Shown here one piece after another: positions 18,691 to 28,538 of a stretch of 64,000 nt of DNA. The stretch lies in contig NZ_BHZE01000001.1 of NCBI RefSeq assembly GCF_003851885.1, positions 163,601-227,600 on the forward strand. The letters are read 5' to 3'. The notes below the pieces were generated by a model. The model worked only from the letters and a program-made list of their open reading frames with translations, did not search any database and had not been told where the DNA came from. The stretch is from Thermaurantimonas aggregans. Lineage in GTDB: Bacteria > Bacteroidota > Bacteroidia > Flavobacteriales > Schleiferiaceae. Position 1 is the stretch's first letter. Every line of letters starts with the position of its first letter. The translations under genes were made by a program, and so were the position numbers.

Positions 18691-19710
18691 ATGAGAAAAA
18701 TAGCCTTACTCATTGCCCTGCTGATGCTGGGCATTTCGTGCAACAGTCAGCCGAAAGTAAATGGCAAGACGCCAAAGCTCGAGGACGGACTTTATGCCAT
18801 CATCAAAACAAACAAAGGCGACATATTGCTGAAGCTCTACCACGACAAAACACCTATGACAGTAGCCAATTTTGTGGGATTGGCCGAAGGCAAAATCGAT
18901 AACACAGCCAAGCCAAAAGGCATTCCGTTTTACAACGGATTGAAGTTTCACCGCGTGATAGCGGACTTTATGATTCAAGGGGGTGACCCTAGCGGCAATG
19001 GTTCTGGTGGACCGGGCTATCAGTTTGAAGACGAAATTGTGGCTGAATTGAAACACGATGGGCCAGGAGTGCTCTCGATGGCTAATGCTGGTCCGAACAC
19101 GAATGGTTCGCAATTCTTTATCACCCACAAAGAAACTCCGTGGCTCGATGGTCGCCATACAGTGTTTGGCCGCGTAGTTGAGGGCCAAGAGGTAGTAAAT
19201 GCCATTCAGCAGGGCGACGAAATGATCGAAGTGAAAATCTTGCGCATCGGAAAGGAATTGAAAAACTACGATCCGGCCAAGACCTTCGAAACTGCGCGCA
19301 AGGCGCTGAAGGAAAAACTAGAGATGGAAGCCCGCAAGGCAAAAGAGGCTTTCGAAAACCTGAAGCGCGCAGCGCAAAGCACGCCTAGCGGATTGGCATA
19401 TATCATCACTCAAGAGGGCACGGGCAAGCCGGCTAAGCAAGGGCAGTTTGTGACCTGCCACTACACTCTTATGCTCGCCGATGGCCGCAAGATCGATTCG
19501 TCGATTGACCGCGGACAGCCCTTCCGCTTTCAGGTGGGTATGGGCCAGGTGATTAAAGGTTGGGACGAAGCCTTGCAGATGTTTGGCCCGGGAACCAAGG
19601 TGCGACTGCTGATTCTGCCTCACCTGGGCTATGGCGAGCGTGGGGCTGGTGGAGTGATACCGCCAAATGCTGACTTGATCTTCGATGTGGAGGTGCTGGC
19701 TGTAGAATAA
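18691..19710 (+). CDS. lipoprotein dual immunophilin: cyclophilin-FKBP fusion
   Basis: This 339-residue envelope lipoprotein has lipobox MLGISC at residues 12-17. Residues 30-185 form a cyclophilin with catalytic [15 protein letters not shown], the [10 protein letters not shown] loop and [13 protein letters not shown] helical linker of about 40 residues rich in Lys, Glu and Ala follows. Residues 225-339 form an FKBP with VIKGWDEAL and [13 protein letters not shown]. Both active sites look intact, so it should act as a two-headed prolyl isomerase or chaperone on exported proteins. Such cyclophilin-FKBP fusions (dual-family immunophilins) are rare outside a few bacterial groups. It shares long near-identical stretches with the second fusion at 20022. 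Confidence 0.92.
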   Translation: MRKIALLIALLMLGISCNSQPKVNGKTPKLEDGLYAIIKTNKGDILLKLYHDKTPMTVANFVGLAEGKIDNTAKPKGIPFYNGLKFHRVIADFMIQGGDPSGNGSGGPGYQFEDEIVAELKHDGPGVLSMANAGPNTNGSQFFITHKETPWLDGRHTVFGRVVEGQEVVNAIQQGDEMIEVKILRIGKELKNYDPAKTFETARKALKEKLEMEARKAKEAFENLKRAAQSTPSGLAYIITQEGTGKPAKQGQFVTCHYTLMLADGRKIDSSIDRGQPFRFQVGMGQVIKGWDEALQMFGPGTKVRLLILPHLGYGERGAGGVIPPNADLIFDVEVLAVE

Positions 19711-19746
19711 GTGCCTGCTGCTGATTGTGAGCTTGCTCCGAAGTGT

Positions 19747-19785
19747 GGCCGGGGGGTGGGCCGACTTAAGGCTCACCCCCCGGCC
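19747..19785. repeat. strong GC hairpin after the lipoprotein immunophilin gene
   Basis: GGCCGGGGGGTG (19747-19758) pairs with CACCCCCCGGCC (19774-19785). The stem extends inward through GGCC/GGCT to about 16 pairs with a 7-base loop. There is no T-tract behind it. It adjoins element copy B and may be part of it. Confidence 0.6.
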
Positions 19786-19789
19786 TTTA

Positions 19790-19964
19790 CTGCGCCAGGG
19801 CGTAGGCGGATTACAAGCCGCGGCTGGCAAGCAGGTGGAGCAAGAGCCGTACGGGGCTGGCTCTGCAGACCCGGACGGCCGTAGCTACACGCCTGACTGC
19901 AAGGCGCGTAGCAGCCGAAGACCGGTGGCCGGTGGCCCCGCGAGGGGACGACGGACAGGCGCCC
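19790..19964 (-). repeat. GC-rich structured intergenic element, copy B
   Basis: Read on the minus strand, a T-tract precedes GGGCGCC (19964 downward). Hairpins such as CCCC-TCGC-GGGG follow, and the end reads ATCCGCCTACGCCCTGGCGCAG in two parts near 19811-19790. The start and end match copies A and C. It occupies the 311-base gap between the two cyclophilin-FKBP genes. No coding signal is credible in it. Confidence 0.65.
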
Positions 19965-20021
19965 CAAAAAAACTGAAAATAGAATTTTTTTTATTCTTAT
20001 TAATCAATTAATTTCCTGATA

Positions 20022-20951
20022 ATGAATAATCAACTTTTAGCGCACATCGTGACCAGCCGGGGAACGATAACTGTAAACCTGGAGTACGAAAAAGCGCCTG
20101 TGACGGTGGCCAACTTCGTGGGGCTGGCCGAAGGGCGAATACCAAATAAGGCTCGTGCATTGGGCAAACCGTACTATGATGGGCTCACTTTTCACCGCGT
20201 GATTGCGGACTTTATGATTCAAGGGGGCGACCCGCTGGGAAATGGTCGCGGTGGGCCGGGGTATCAGTTTCCGGATGAATTTCATCCTGACTTGCGCCAC
20301 GATGGACCTGGAGTGCTCTCGATGGCTAATGCTGGCCCTGATACAAACGGGTCGCAGTTTTTCATTACGCACAAGGAGACGCCATGGCTCGACGACAAGC
20401 ACACGGTGTTTGGTCGAGTGCTTAAAGGGCAAGATGTGGTGGATGCCATCAGACAAGGCGATGTGATCGAGCGCATTACGATAGAGCGTGTCGGTGAGGC
20501 ACTGGCTGACTATGCGCCTGAGGTAGTGTACGAACGTGAATTAAAAGAGCTGATTAAGCGCCGAGAAGAGGAAGATCGACAGGCGCAAGAAGAAATACAA
20601 GCGCTGATCGCCGATATGGAGAAAACTCACTCAGGATTGGGATATAAGTTTGTACAGCGCGGCAATGGCAAGCGCATAAAGGCTGGAGATACAGTGACCG
20701 TGCACTACGTGGGTATGCTGACGAATGGGCAGGTGTTTGACGCCTCGGTCAATAGGCAGCCTTTTACTCTAAAGGTAGGTGTGGGGCAGGTGATCAGCGG
20801 TTGGGAGGAGTTGCTGCTCCTATGTGCTGAGGGTGACCATGTGTTGGCTTATCTGCCGCCAGAATTGGCTTATGGAAAGCAGGGTGTGGCGGGCATCATT
20901 CCGCCTGAAGCAGCCTTGATATTTGAAGTTCAAATACTGCGTGTAGCGTAA
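20022..20951 (+). CDS. cytoplasmic dual immunophilin: cyclophilin-FKBP fusion
   Basis: This 309-residue protein has the same architecture as the preceding gene but no signal peptide: the cyclophilin starts directly at residue 5. It carries [23 protein letters not shown] and [12 protein letters not shown], a charged helical linker (residues 165-205), then an FKBP with VISGWEELL and [11 protein letters not shown]. It is probably a cytosolic prolyl isomerase and chaperone. Blocks of DNA identity with the lipoprotein copy, for example around 20216-20230 and 20312-20336, suggest tandem duplication followed by loss or gain of the export signal. A hairpin terminator follows at 20961. Confidence 0.92.
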   Translation: MNNQLLAHIVTSRGTITVNLEYEKAPVTVANFVGLAEGRIPNKARALGKPYYDGLTFHRVIADFMIQGGDPLGNGRGGPGYQFPDEFHPDLRHDGPGVLSMANAGPDTNGSQFFITHKETPWLDDKHTVFGRVLKGQDVVDAIRQGDVIERITIERVGEALADYAPEVVYERELKELIKRREEEDRQAQEEIQALIADMEKTHSGLGYKFVQRGNGKRIKAGDTVTVHYVGMLTNGQVFDASVNRQPFTLKVGVGQVISGWEELLLLCAEGDHVLAYLPPELAYGKQGVAGIIPPEAALIFEVQILRVA

Positions 20952-20960
20952 GGAAATGAA

Positions 20961-20985
20961 AGCCGCGGACTAACGCGGCTTTTTA
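20961..20985 (+). terminator. rho-independent terminator of the PPIase cluster
   Basis: The stem AGCCGCG/CGCGGCT with a 6-base loop is followed by TTTTAGTTT. Confidence 0.85.
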
Positions 20986-21388
20986 GTTTAAGTGCATGCG
21001 TGGGATGAATGCACTCGTGTTGCCTGGTAAATGAATTTTTTTATGATTTAAAATTGAACGTACCAAAATCAGAATTCGCGAATTCGGGGAAGTGAAACAG
21101 TAGATGGCATATCTGTAGAGCAAGTTGTTTCCTCTTTATGCATGGTGCTTTGGTGCGTATTCTCATGGAAGGGCGTAATGTTGCTAACAAGGAAAATGCT
21201 CTGTCTGACAGATGCAGGAGTCTGTCTAAAAAATGTAAAGAAAATTCTCAATATGACTTTAAAATACAGATGATTTACAGAAAAATATGAACAATAATTT
21301 CCTAACTAATACAATACCTTTGCACTATTACATGATCGGGTCAAAAAACTTTAATTGGTCTATTGATTACTAACAACAACGAAAAAGC
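20986..21388. other. intergenic region before rmuC
   Basis: These 403 bases hold a 14-base perfect palindrome GAATTCGCGAATTC (21072-21085), repeated TCTGTCT words near 21200-21226, and the rmuC -7 element at 21315-21322. A 60-codon reading frame on the minus strand (21069-21251) shows no family features and no ribosome-binding context. I see no RNA gene. Confidence 0.5.
21315..21322 (+). promoter_or_regulatory. Bacteroidota -7 promoter element of rmuC
   Basis: TACCTTTG matches TAnnTTTG exactly, 67 bases before the rmuC ATG. A -33 TTG is not seen. Confidence 0.55.
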
Positions 21389-23020
21389 ATGAATGCGGAG
21401 ATCTTACAAATCCTTCTGCTCACAGTAGTAGTGCTTACCACGATTCTTTTGCTATTTCGCAAGTCTGGCCCACGCGATGAGCTCAAAGAATTGATGCAGA
21501 AGCTCATTGCGCTCGATGCTAAGGTGACAAACCTCGAGAATTCGGTGAAAAGCGACTTTGTCCATCAGCGCCAGGAGCTCAATCAGTCGCTGGCTGAAAG
21601 CCGCCGTGAGCTCTCGGATAGCATTCGCGACTTTAAGGCGGAGCTACAGGCGGCCATTAAAAACATTCACGACCTCTCTTCTGGTAGCCTTACTACGATT
21701 AATCAAACATTGGCTGAAAAACTGGAGAATTTGCGCCAAAACACCGATCAGGCGCAGCGCGAGAATCGCTCTGAGATCAAAGAGACGCTTAAAAGCTTTG
21801 GAACCGAACAGAAGTCGAAGTTAGATGAATTGAACAGCACTCTTAGAATTCAGCTCGACAAGATCGAGAGCAAAGTAGAGACTAAACTGCAGGAGCTGAC
21901 CAATCAGGCCAAAGCTGATAGTAATCAAATGCGCGAGGCCATCGACCGTTCGTTCAAAGGCTTTGAAGAGCGCTTCGAGCGCAGTGTGAATGCCATGAGC
22001 CAGATTCAAAAAGAAAAGCTCGACCAGGTGGATAAGAGCCAGAAAGAACTGATTGACTACACCAACAAACAGCTTGAACAAATACGTGCTACTGTGGAGG
22101 AAAAACTCGAAAAAACCCTCGGCGATCGCCTTGGTCAGAGTTTTGACACCGTGAGCAAGCAGCTGAACGAAGTGCAACGCGGCTTGGGCGAAATGCAAAC
22201 CATAGCCTCTGAAGTAGGCAACCTGAAAAAAGTGCTCTCTAACGTAAAACTTAGAGGTACCTTAGGTGAAGTACAGCTCAGCATCCTTTTGGAGCAAATG
22301 CTTTCGCCGAATCAGTACGTCTCCAACTTCGCCATTAAACCCGGAAGCCGCGAAACGGTGGAATTTGCCATAAAACTGCCCGGTCGCAGCGATAAGGAGG
22401 ATGATGCAGTGTATCTGCCTATTGATGCCAAGTTTCCGAAAGATGTGTACGAACAGCTATTGGCTGCTTATGAAAACGGACATCCCGAGCAAATAGACGC
22501 TGCGATCAAAAATCTGGAGAATGTGATGCGAAAGAACGCAAAGGATATACGCGACAAATACATTAATCCGCCGTACACCACCGATTTCGCCATCATGTTT
22601 TTGCCCTTCGAAAGCATATTCGCTGAGGTAATCCGACGTTCGAGTTTGATCGATCAGCTTCGCGATGAATACAAGATAGCCGTTGCTGGGCCTACTACAT
22701 TGGCAGCCCTGCTCAATAGCTTGCAGATGGGATTCCGCACGCTGGCAATACAGAAACGCAGCAGCGAAGTGTGGAAAGTGTTGGGCGAGGTGAAAGTGGA
22801 ATTCGAGAAATTTGGTGACTTACTGGAAAAAGCCAAGAGAAATATAAAAACCGGTTTAGGACAGATCGACAAGCTTGCCGGTACTCGCACAGAAAGTATT
22901 AAACGGAAATTGCGCGACGTCGAAATATTGCCATCAAACGAAACGAAGAAATTGGAGGATGAAAATGTAACGGAAGACACAGATTTTGTGGAAGAAGACG
23001 ATGATGATTTAGAGGCTTGA
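21389..23020 (+). CDS. rmuC: RmuC-family DNA recombination protein
   Basis: This 543-residue protein has one N-terminal membrane helix (residues 5-24). A coiled coil of about 230 residues follows, full of Glu, Lys and Gln heptads. The RmuC domain runs from about 285 to 490: LRGTLGEVQLSILLEQ, FAIKLPG, YLPIDAKFPKD and GPTTLAALLNSLQMGF. RmuC limits inversions at short inverted repeats and has a predicted restriction-endonuclease-like fold. The PIDAKFP motif matches the predicted active-site strand. The C-terminus is acidic. It is monocistronic, bounded by its own promoter and the terminator at 23087. Confidence 0.93.
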   Translation: MNAEILQILLLTVVVLTTILLLFRKSGPRDELKELMQKLIALDAKVTNLENSVKSDFVHQRQELNQSLAESRRELSDSIRDFKAELQAAIKNIHDLSSGSLTTINQTLAEKLENLRQNTDQAQRENRSEIKETLKSFGTEQKSKLDELNSTLRIQLDKIESKVETKLQELTNQAKADSNQMREAIDRSFKGFEERFERSVNAMSQIQKEKLDQVDKSQKELIDYTNKQLEQIRATVEEKLEKTLGDRLGQSFDTVSKQLNEVQRGLGEMQTIASEVGNLKKVLSNVKLRGTLGEVQLSILLEQMLSPNQYVSNFAIKPGSRETVEFAIKLPGRSDKEDDAVYLPIDAKFPKDVYEQLLAAYENGHPEQIDAAIKNLENVMRKNAKDIRDKYINPPYTTDFAIMFLPFESIFAEVIRRSSLIDQLRDEYKIAVAGPTTLAALLNSLQMGFRTLAIQKRSSEVWKVLGEVKVEFEKFGDLLEKAKRNIKTGLGQIDKLAGTRTESIKRKLRDVEILPSNETKKLEDENVTEDTDFVEEDDDDLEA

Positions 23021-23086
23021 GTGTTCGTGTAGAGCTCAAAATTTTTTAGTCAATTAGAAAAGAGCAAGTTAGAGTATTTTTAAAAG

Positions 23087-23129
23087 AAATCCCGATTAGT
23101 GCTAAGCAACATCGGGATTTTTGTTTTTT
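23087..23129 (+). terminator. rho-independent terminator of rmuC
   Basis: The ten-base arms AAATCCCGAT and ATCGGGATTT pair perfectly around a 14-base loop, followed by TTGTTTTTT. Confidence 0.88.
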
Positions 23130-23261
23130 AGACTTCTGTAAGGAAAAATTGAAAAACAAAATCAGTAATACAAAGCTGGAAAGATCTATGTAGCTACAAA
23201 TTAAATAATTGTTAAGTTTTATTCCAAAATTAACTAAAATGTAACTATTTATTGTGACAAA

Positions 23262-23269
23262 TATTTTTG
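23262..23269 (+). promoter_or_regulatory. possible -7 promoter element of the FN3-repeat protein
   Basis: TATTTTTG matches TAnnTTTG, 20 bases before the ATG at 23290. It lies in AT-rich sequence, so chance is possible. Confidence 0.4.
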
Positions 23270-23289
23270 TGTACGTCAAAAATAGGTGT

Positions 23290-26200
23290 ATGAAAAAATC
23301 GTTATGCTTGTTTTTTACATTGATTTTCAATGTAATAGTAAAAGCACAGATAGCTACATACTCTTTTTCGATCAATCCATCAGGTACCTATGTGCCCATC
23401 ACAGGCGGAACAGTACTCGGCAATGCGACAACAGATGATCAGCGCTTTGTGGATCCAGCCAATCTGTTGGGAGGTACAACTGAGACCGGTCCGGGGTTTC
23501 CGATCGGTTTTAATTTTATGTACAACGGTGTGGTATACGACCGCATCGGGATTAGAGCAGATGGAGTCATTCGCTTTGGAATTTCGGCCGATGGTGCCCA
23601 GGCTGTAAATATGCATGGTACCGGTTACACGTCAATAAGCAATACTTCCTCCGCACCAACAAATAAAAGAGGAACAGTAGCCGGATTTAATATGAACTTA
23701 CAAGCCAATGGATCTGCGGCTTCTATACGCTTGCAAACCCTTGGAACAGCTCCTAACCGAATTTGTGTGATCCAATGGACCAATTATAGGCGATCAGGTT
23801 CAGCAAACACAGCCGACACCATCAACTTTCAAATCCGTCTGCATGAAACCACCAATCAGTTGAGCATTGTGTTTGGTACCTTTTCTACACCAAATACATC
23901 AACCAGTGTAACAGCACAAGTAGGTCTCCGAGGTTTTCACTCGTTTGATTTCAGAAACGTAACCACCACATCTACTTATGCCAATGCCGTGCCTGGAACG
24001 GTAAATACCGCCTCCATGCCTTTTGTAAGTACCAACTTGCCAACACCTGGTCTCACATATACCTGGTCACCGGCTACTTGTTTTGGGCCACTTTCTATCA
24101 CTTTTTCAAACGTAACTTCTAATGCCGTAACGGCCAACTGGCAAGCTGTTACTCCTTCGATTGGCTATCAGTTGCAGTATGGACCCGCTCCCCTTACGCT
24201 CGGAACTGGAACCATTGTAACCACTGCCACAAACTCATTCAACTTGACGGGTCTTACACCAGGTCAGCAGATTGCCTTTTTTGTTCGGAACATCTGCTCC
24301 TCTGGCGATACAAGTGGGTGGCTTGGCCCATTTTCCGTTACGCCCAACTGCAATGCACCATCGGCACCTACTCTGGTGACAGCAGATACTAATCAAATAA
24401 CCATCGGGTGGGTAGCTAATACTAACGCTACATTTGAAATTGAATACGGTCCAGTTGGTTTTACACAGGGTACTGGTACTTTACTGACAGGACTAACGGG
24501 CACACAGCACATCATCACAGGGCTTCTGCCCGGTACGACTTATCAAGTTTATTTGAGAATTCGCTGTAATGCCACTACTGTATCGCCTTGGTCGGGTGCA
24601 CTACAAGCTACCACGACTTGCAGTCCGTTATCACTTCCATTTGCCCAGACTTTCGCTACATGGCCGCCTACTTGCTTCACCTTTAGCGCTACAGGAACCA
24701 CTACACAAAATTGGGCTCATTACACTACGGGTGGCGTTACCTTGGCAAGAGCAAACTTTTGGAATTGGTCGCCGGGTATTACAGCAATTATGAACTTACC
24801 GAGAATCTTCTTAAGTCAGCCAGCCTGGGTGCGCTACACGTGGTCTCATCAATTTATGACTGGTTACTCGGATTCGCTCTTTTTAGAGGTAAAGGCTGAT
24901 ACCGCAGTAAACTGGATACGCTTGCAGACACTGGCTGGTCCTTCTTTTAATACACAGAACAGCGGTACTCAAACACCCGGCCAGTTTCAACTGGAGCAAG
25001 TGCTCATACCCACATCGCTTGTCGGTCAAAATGTGTATATTCGCTTGGTTGCCAAGTCTGGATTTGGGCCAGATGTATTTATCGACTTTGTAGAGGTGGA
25101 GCAAGTGCCCAGTTGTGTAAGCCCAACCAGTCTCACTGTTACAAACGTGACCATTAACTCAGTCACTGCCACTTTTGTAAAGAATAATCCCAGTAGCGTT
25201 ACGCAATGGCAGATTGGTCCTGTAGGTTTCGCTCCTGGTATGGGCTTTCAACAACAGTCGGGTTCAGTGACAGGAACAACTATCACCATTACCGGATTGA
25301 CGAGCAACACAGCTTATCATCTCTACATTCGCGACAGTTGTGGGGTAAACTCTGTGAGTTCGTGGTTTGGTCCTGTGGCTTTTACAACACTTTGCGATAC
25401 AGCGCCGCTTCCCATTTTCGAAGACTTTATAGGTTGGCCTCCCACTTGTTTTACTTTTTCTACCACTGGTCAGCCTACTCAGAATTGGGCACACTACAAT
25501 GTTTCAGGAGCATCGATGGCGAGAGCAAACTTCTGGACTTGGGTACAAGGTACTATGGCCAGAATGCAGCTTCCGCGCTTTAATTATACACAGCCTGCAT
25601 GGATTAAGTACGCATGGTCGCATCAGCACAATCCCTCTTACATGGGTGATTCACTCTTCGTTGAGGTAAAAGCTGCGACCTCAAATTCTTGGATTCGAAT
25701 TCAGTCGCTCGGCGGTCCAACCTTCAACACACCCGGCAGTACATCGATTACTCCTGGTCAATTCCAAAATGAACAAGTAATAATCCCTACTTCTCTGTTG
25801 GGCAATCAAGTAGATGTGCGCTTTGTAGCTCGTTCAGGTTTTGGACCGGATGTGTTTATCGATTTCATAGAAATTGAAAACATTCCGGGATGTCTCCCGC
25901 CGTCTAATATTTCTGTTACCAATATCGCTGCCACCTCAGCTACTGTAAATTTTACAAAAAACAACCCCTCCAGCACAACTCGCTGGGAGGTTGGTGTCGT
26001 TGGCTTTACACCGGGTACTGGCAACTTCATCTTTACTGGAACTGTTACTACCAATGTAATATTCTTAACAGGCCTTACTCAAAACACCCAGTATCATCTC
26101 TATCTGAGAGATAGCTGTGGTACATCGCAACAGAGCAACTGGATAGGGCCTTTTGCATTCACTACACAGTGTTTGCCCTATACAGTGCCGTTCAGCGAGA

Positions 26201-28446
26201 CGTTTACCACTTGGCCCCCGCTGTGTTTCACATTCAGTACCACAGGTTCACAAGGCCAAAACTGGTCTCACTTTACCACAGGTGGTACTACCCTGGCACG
26301 CGCTAACTTCTGGAACTGGATTACTGGCGTAAAGGCGATCATGCGCACGCCATTTGTTCAGATCAATCAGCTGGCGAGGTTGCGCTTTTATTGGTCGCAC
26401 CAGTACATGAATAGTTTTCCAGGTGACTCGTTGTATGTGTTGTCGCGCAATGACAGTACTGGCATAGCCGATACCATCTTAGTTTTGGGGGGACCTTCAT
26501 TTAACACACCAGGTGCTGGATCAACTTCACCAGCTTCTAATTTCATCGAACAAATTGTAAATCTATCGCCTTCGTATGTCGGCAAACGTCAGAGCTTTGA
26601 ATTTCATGCACGCAGCGGATTTGGCCCGGACTTGTTTATCGATCAAATAGTGGTCGAAAATCTTCCTCAATGTCCTGCGCCTCAAAACTTCGTGAAGACC
26701 ACCAACACCGCAACCACGGCCACATTTAGTTGGACGCAGTCAGGATCAAACACGAGCAGCTGGGACATCGAATGGGGGCCGACTGGTTTTACTCCGGGGT
26801 CAAATGTGGGTACTTTGGTCAACGTAACTTCCAACCCGGCTACCATTACTGGCTTGCCATCGGCTACCTGTCTGGATTTTTACATTCGTGCAAAGTGCTC
26901 TTCAGTAAACGATTCAAGCGCATTTGTTGGTCCCGTAACGGTATGTATGCCAATTCAATTTGATGTTGAGATTTCGGATGTCATTAGCCCGGTAATGCAG
27001 GCGTGTGGCAACAGTGCTACGCAAGTTCGCGCAGTGGTTCGAAACAATGGCTTTGACCCGATTTCAAATGTTCCCGTAGTGGCCAATATCACGGGCGATA
27101 TTACCCAAACCTTTACTGCTTCGTACACGGGTACTCTGCAAACTGGGCAATCAGATACTTTGCTTCTTGGTACTATCAATACAGTGAACGGGGCCAACCT
27201 CAACGTACAGGTGTACACAAATTTGACTAATGACCAAGTGAAGAGTAACGATACAGTTGCATTTACATCCGTTTACGTGCCGCTTGCACCAAAGGCTGAT
27301 TCGGCATTTGTGTGTGCCGGTGTGGATACAGTGACATTAAAAGCGAAGAATTATCAGGGAGTTTCGTATCGCTGGTACAACTCGCCAACATCAAACACTC
27401 CAGTGGGTTCAGGCCCGACGTTCTTTGTGTCTTCGGTATCCGCTCAGAATACATACTACCTGGGATATGGTACCGGATCCTTTGCACAGACTTTCACCTA
27501 TTCCGCAGGCGATATTCCTTCTGATTACGGATTTCAGTCGCTGCCGGGTTCATCTTCATGTCCTGGGGTGATGACTGTTCATTTGCCGTTGGGTGTACAC
27601 ATTGATTCCATCAGCGTAGAATACAGTTTCACGGCCGCAAGTGGGGCTTGGATGATTGAGCAGCGTTCACAGCTGCGCTGCCTTACAACAGGTCTTTCTG
27701 AAAATCAATTGTACTCAGGTGTTGGTCAATTAGGCGGAACAATGAACTACGCGCGCTCAGGTCTTACAATAGCCAATGGAGTAGTGAATGGCCCGATTGT
27801 CTTCCAACTTCACGCCGGTCGCACATGGGGAGGGTCAGGTTGTAATGTAACGTACAACTTCATACCCAACAATACCTGGAAAATCACCGTGTACTACACC
27901 TCTAACCCCTGTTCGAATGTACGCACGCCAGTAACTGTAGGTGTAAAACCTTTGCCTACAGCAAGTTTTACATATTCGGCGACCAATTATGTTGTAAATT
28001 TTATTTCTACAGTTACTAATGCCGACTCCGTGTATTGGACCTTTGGAACGGCTGGCTCCAGCTCGCAGCTCAATCCGACGTTTACCTTCCCTGGCAATGG
28101 TGTATATCCTGTATGCCTTAAGGCCTTCAACAGCTGTGGCAGTACCACTTCGTGCGATACACTCAAATTCAGTATTGGTCTGGAAGAAAGTATTATAAAT
28201 ACCTTAATGCAGATTTATCCAAACCCGAATGACGGTGTATTTGAAGTGTCGTTTAGCGATGATAGAGATGAATTACCTATTAGAATCAGCGACTTGATGG
28301 GCAAGACGGTATTCGAAACCGTACTGGAGTCATCAAATGGTTACTTTAAGCACAATTTTGACCTAAAATTGCTTCCAAAAGGGGTTTATCTATTACAAGT
28401 ATCATCTTCAAAGGGATGGCTGTCGAGAAGATTAGTGATTCAATAA
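23290..28446 (+). CDS. giant FN3-repeat protein with T9SS type A sorting tail
   Basis: This 1718-residue secreted protein starts at the ATG at 23290 (signal peptide MKKSLCLFFTLIFNVIVKAQ), not at the upstream in-frame codon at 23254. Domains in order are: an N-terminal beta-sandwich; two FN3 domains; three tandem units of about 258 residues, each a MAM-like or lectin-like sandwich plus an FN3; a CARDB-like domain; an Ig-like domain; a PKD-like domain; and the C-terminal sorting domain starting IYPNPNDGVFEVSF and ending RRLVIQ. The tail targets it to the cell surface through T9SS. No catalytic motif is visible; adhesion or glycan binding is plausible. A terminator follows. Confidence 0.9.
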   Translation: MKKSLCLFFTLIFNVIVKAQIATYSFSINPSGTYVPITGGTVLGNATTDDQRFVDPANLLGGTTETGPGFPIGFNFMYNGVVYDRIGIRADGVIRFGISADGAQAVNMHGTGYTSISNTSSAPTNKRGTVAGFNMNLQANGSAASIRLQTLGTAPNRICVIQWTNYRRSGSANTADTINFQIRLHETTNQLSIVFGTFSTPNTSTSVTAQVGLRGFHSFDFRNVTTTSTYANAVPGTVNTASMPFVSTNLPTPGLTYTWSPATCFGPLSITFSNVTSNAVTANWQAVTPSIGYQLQYGPAPLTLGTGTIVTTATNSFNLTGLTPGQQIAFFVRNICSSGDTSGWLGPFSVTPNCNAPSAPTLVTADTNQITIGWVANTNATFEIEYGPVGFTQGTGTLLTGLTGTQHIITGLLPGTTYQVYLRIRCNATTVSPWSGALQATTTCSPLSLPFAQTFATWPPTCFTFSATGTTTQNWAHYTTGGVTLARANFWNWSPGITAIMNLPRIFLSQPAWVRYTWSHQFMTGYSDSLFLEVKADTAVNWIRLQTLAGPSFNTQNSGTQTPGQFQLEQVLIPTSLVGQNVYIRLVAKSGFGPDVFIDFVEVEQVPSCVSPTSLTVTNVTINSVTATFVKNNPSSVTQWQIGPVGFAPGMGFQQQSGSVTGTTITITGLTSNTAYHLYIRDSCGVNSVSSWFGPVAFTTLCDTAPLPIFEDFIGWPPTCFTFSTTGQPTQNWAHYNVSGASMARANFWTWVQGTMARMQLPRFNYTQPAWIKYAWSHQHNPSYMGDSLFVEVKAATSNSWIRIQSLGGPTFNTPGSTSITPGQFQNEQVIIPTSLLGNQVDVRFVARSGFGPDVFIDFIEIENIPGCLPPSNISVTNIAATSATVNFTKNNPSSTTRWEVGVVGFTPGTGNFIFTGTVTTNVIFLTGLTQNTQYHLYLRDSCGTSQQSNWIGPFAFTTQCLPYTVPFSETFTTWPPLCFTFSTTGSQGQNWSHFTTGGTTLARANFWNWITGVKAIMRTPFVQINQLARLRFYWSHQYMNSFPGDSLYVLSRNDSTGIADTILVLGGPSFNTPGAGSTSPASNFIEQIVNLSPSYVGKRQSFEFHARSGFGPDLFIDQIVVENLPQCPAPQNFVKTTNTATTATFSWTQSGSNTSSWDIEWGPTGFTPGSNVGTLVNVTSNPATITGLPSATCLDFYIRAKCSSVNDSSAFVGPVTVCMPIQFDVEISDVISPVMQACGNSATQVRAVVRNNGFDPISNVPVVANITGDITQTFTASYTGTLQTGQSDTLLLGTINTVNGANLNVQVYTNLTNDQVKSNDTVAFTSVYVPLAPKADSAFVCAGVDTVTLKAKNYQGVSYRWYNSPTSNTPVGSGPTFFVSSVSAQNTYYLGYGTGSFAQTFTYSAGDIPSDYGFQSLPGSSSCPGVMTVHLPLGVHIDSISVEYSFTAASGAWMIEQRSQLRCLTTGLSENQLYSGVGQLGGTMNYARSGLTIANGVVNGPIVFQLHAGRTWGGSGCNVTYNFIPNNTWKITVYYTSNPCSNVRTPVTVGVKPLPTASFTYSATNYVVNFISTVTNADSVYWTFGTAGSSSQLNPTFTFPGNGVYPVCLKAFNSCGSTTSCDTLKFSIGLEESIINTLMQIYPNPNDGVFEVSFSDDRDELPIRISDLMGKTVFETVLESSNGYFKHNFDLKLLPKGVYLLQVSSSKGWLSRRLVIQ
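24619..26943 (+). repeat. three tandem 774-777 bp coding repeats
   Basis: The units are 24619-25392, 25393-26169 and 26170-26943 (258, 259 and 258 codons). Each begins with a Cys codon and then a conserved WPPTCFTF-type motif, and contains GFGPDVFID or GFGPDLFID before its FN3 half. The protein pattern is strongly conserved, while the DNA has diverged clearly. Confidence 0.85.
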
Positions 28447-28475
28447 TACTGAATTTATTCACTAAAAACACAAAA

Positions 28476-28505
28476 AAGCTCTCTGATTTCAGAGGGCTTT
28501 TTTGC
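28476..28505 (+). terminator. rho-independent terminator of the FN3-repeat gene
   Basis: The stem AGCTCTCTG/CAGAGGGCT (with a wobble) and a 4-base loop are followed by TTTTTTTGC. Confidence 0.75.
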
Positions 28506-28538
28506 TTTATGACTCTTCGGAAAATTTTTATACTAGCC

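Noticed and set aside
21069..21251. Minus-strand 60-codon frame upstream of rmuC
   Set aside because: No signal, domain or upstream promoter; it covers the palindrome and the TCTGTCT words and looks like chance.
24619..26943. CRISPR-like or tandem non-coding repeat
   Set aside because: The repeats are in frame, 774-777 bases long and lie inside one coding sequence; they are protein domain repeats.
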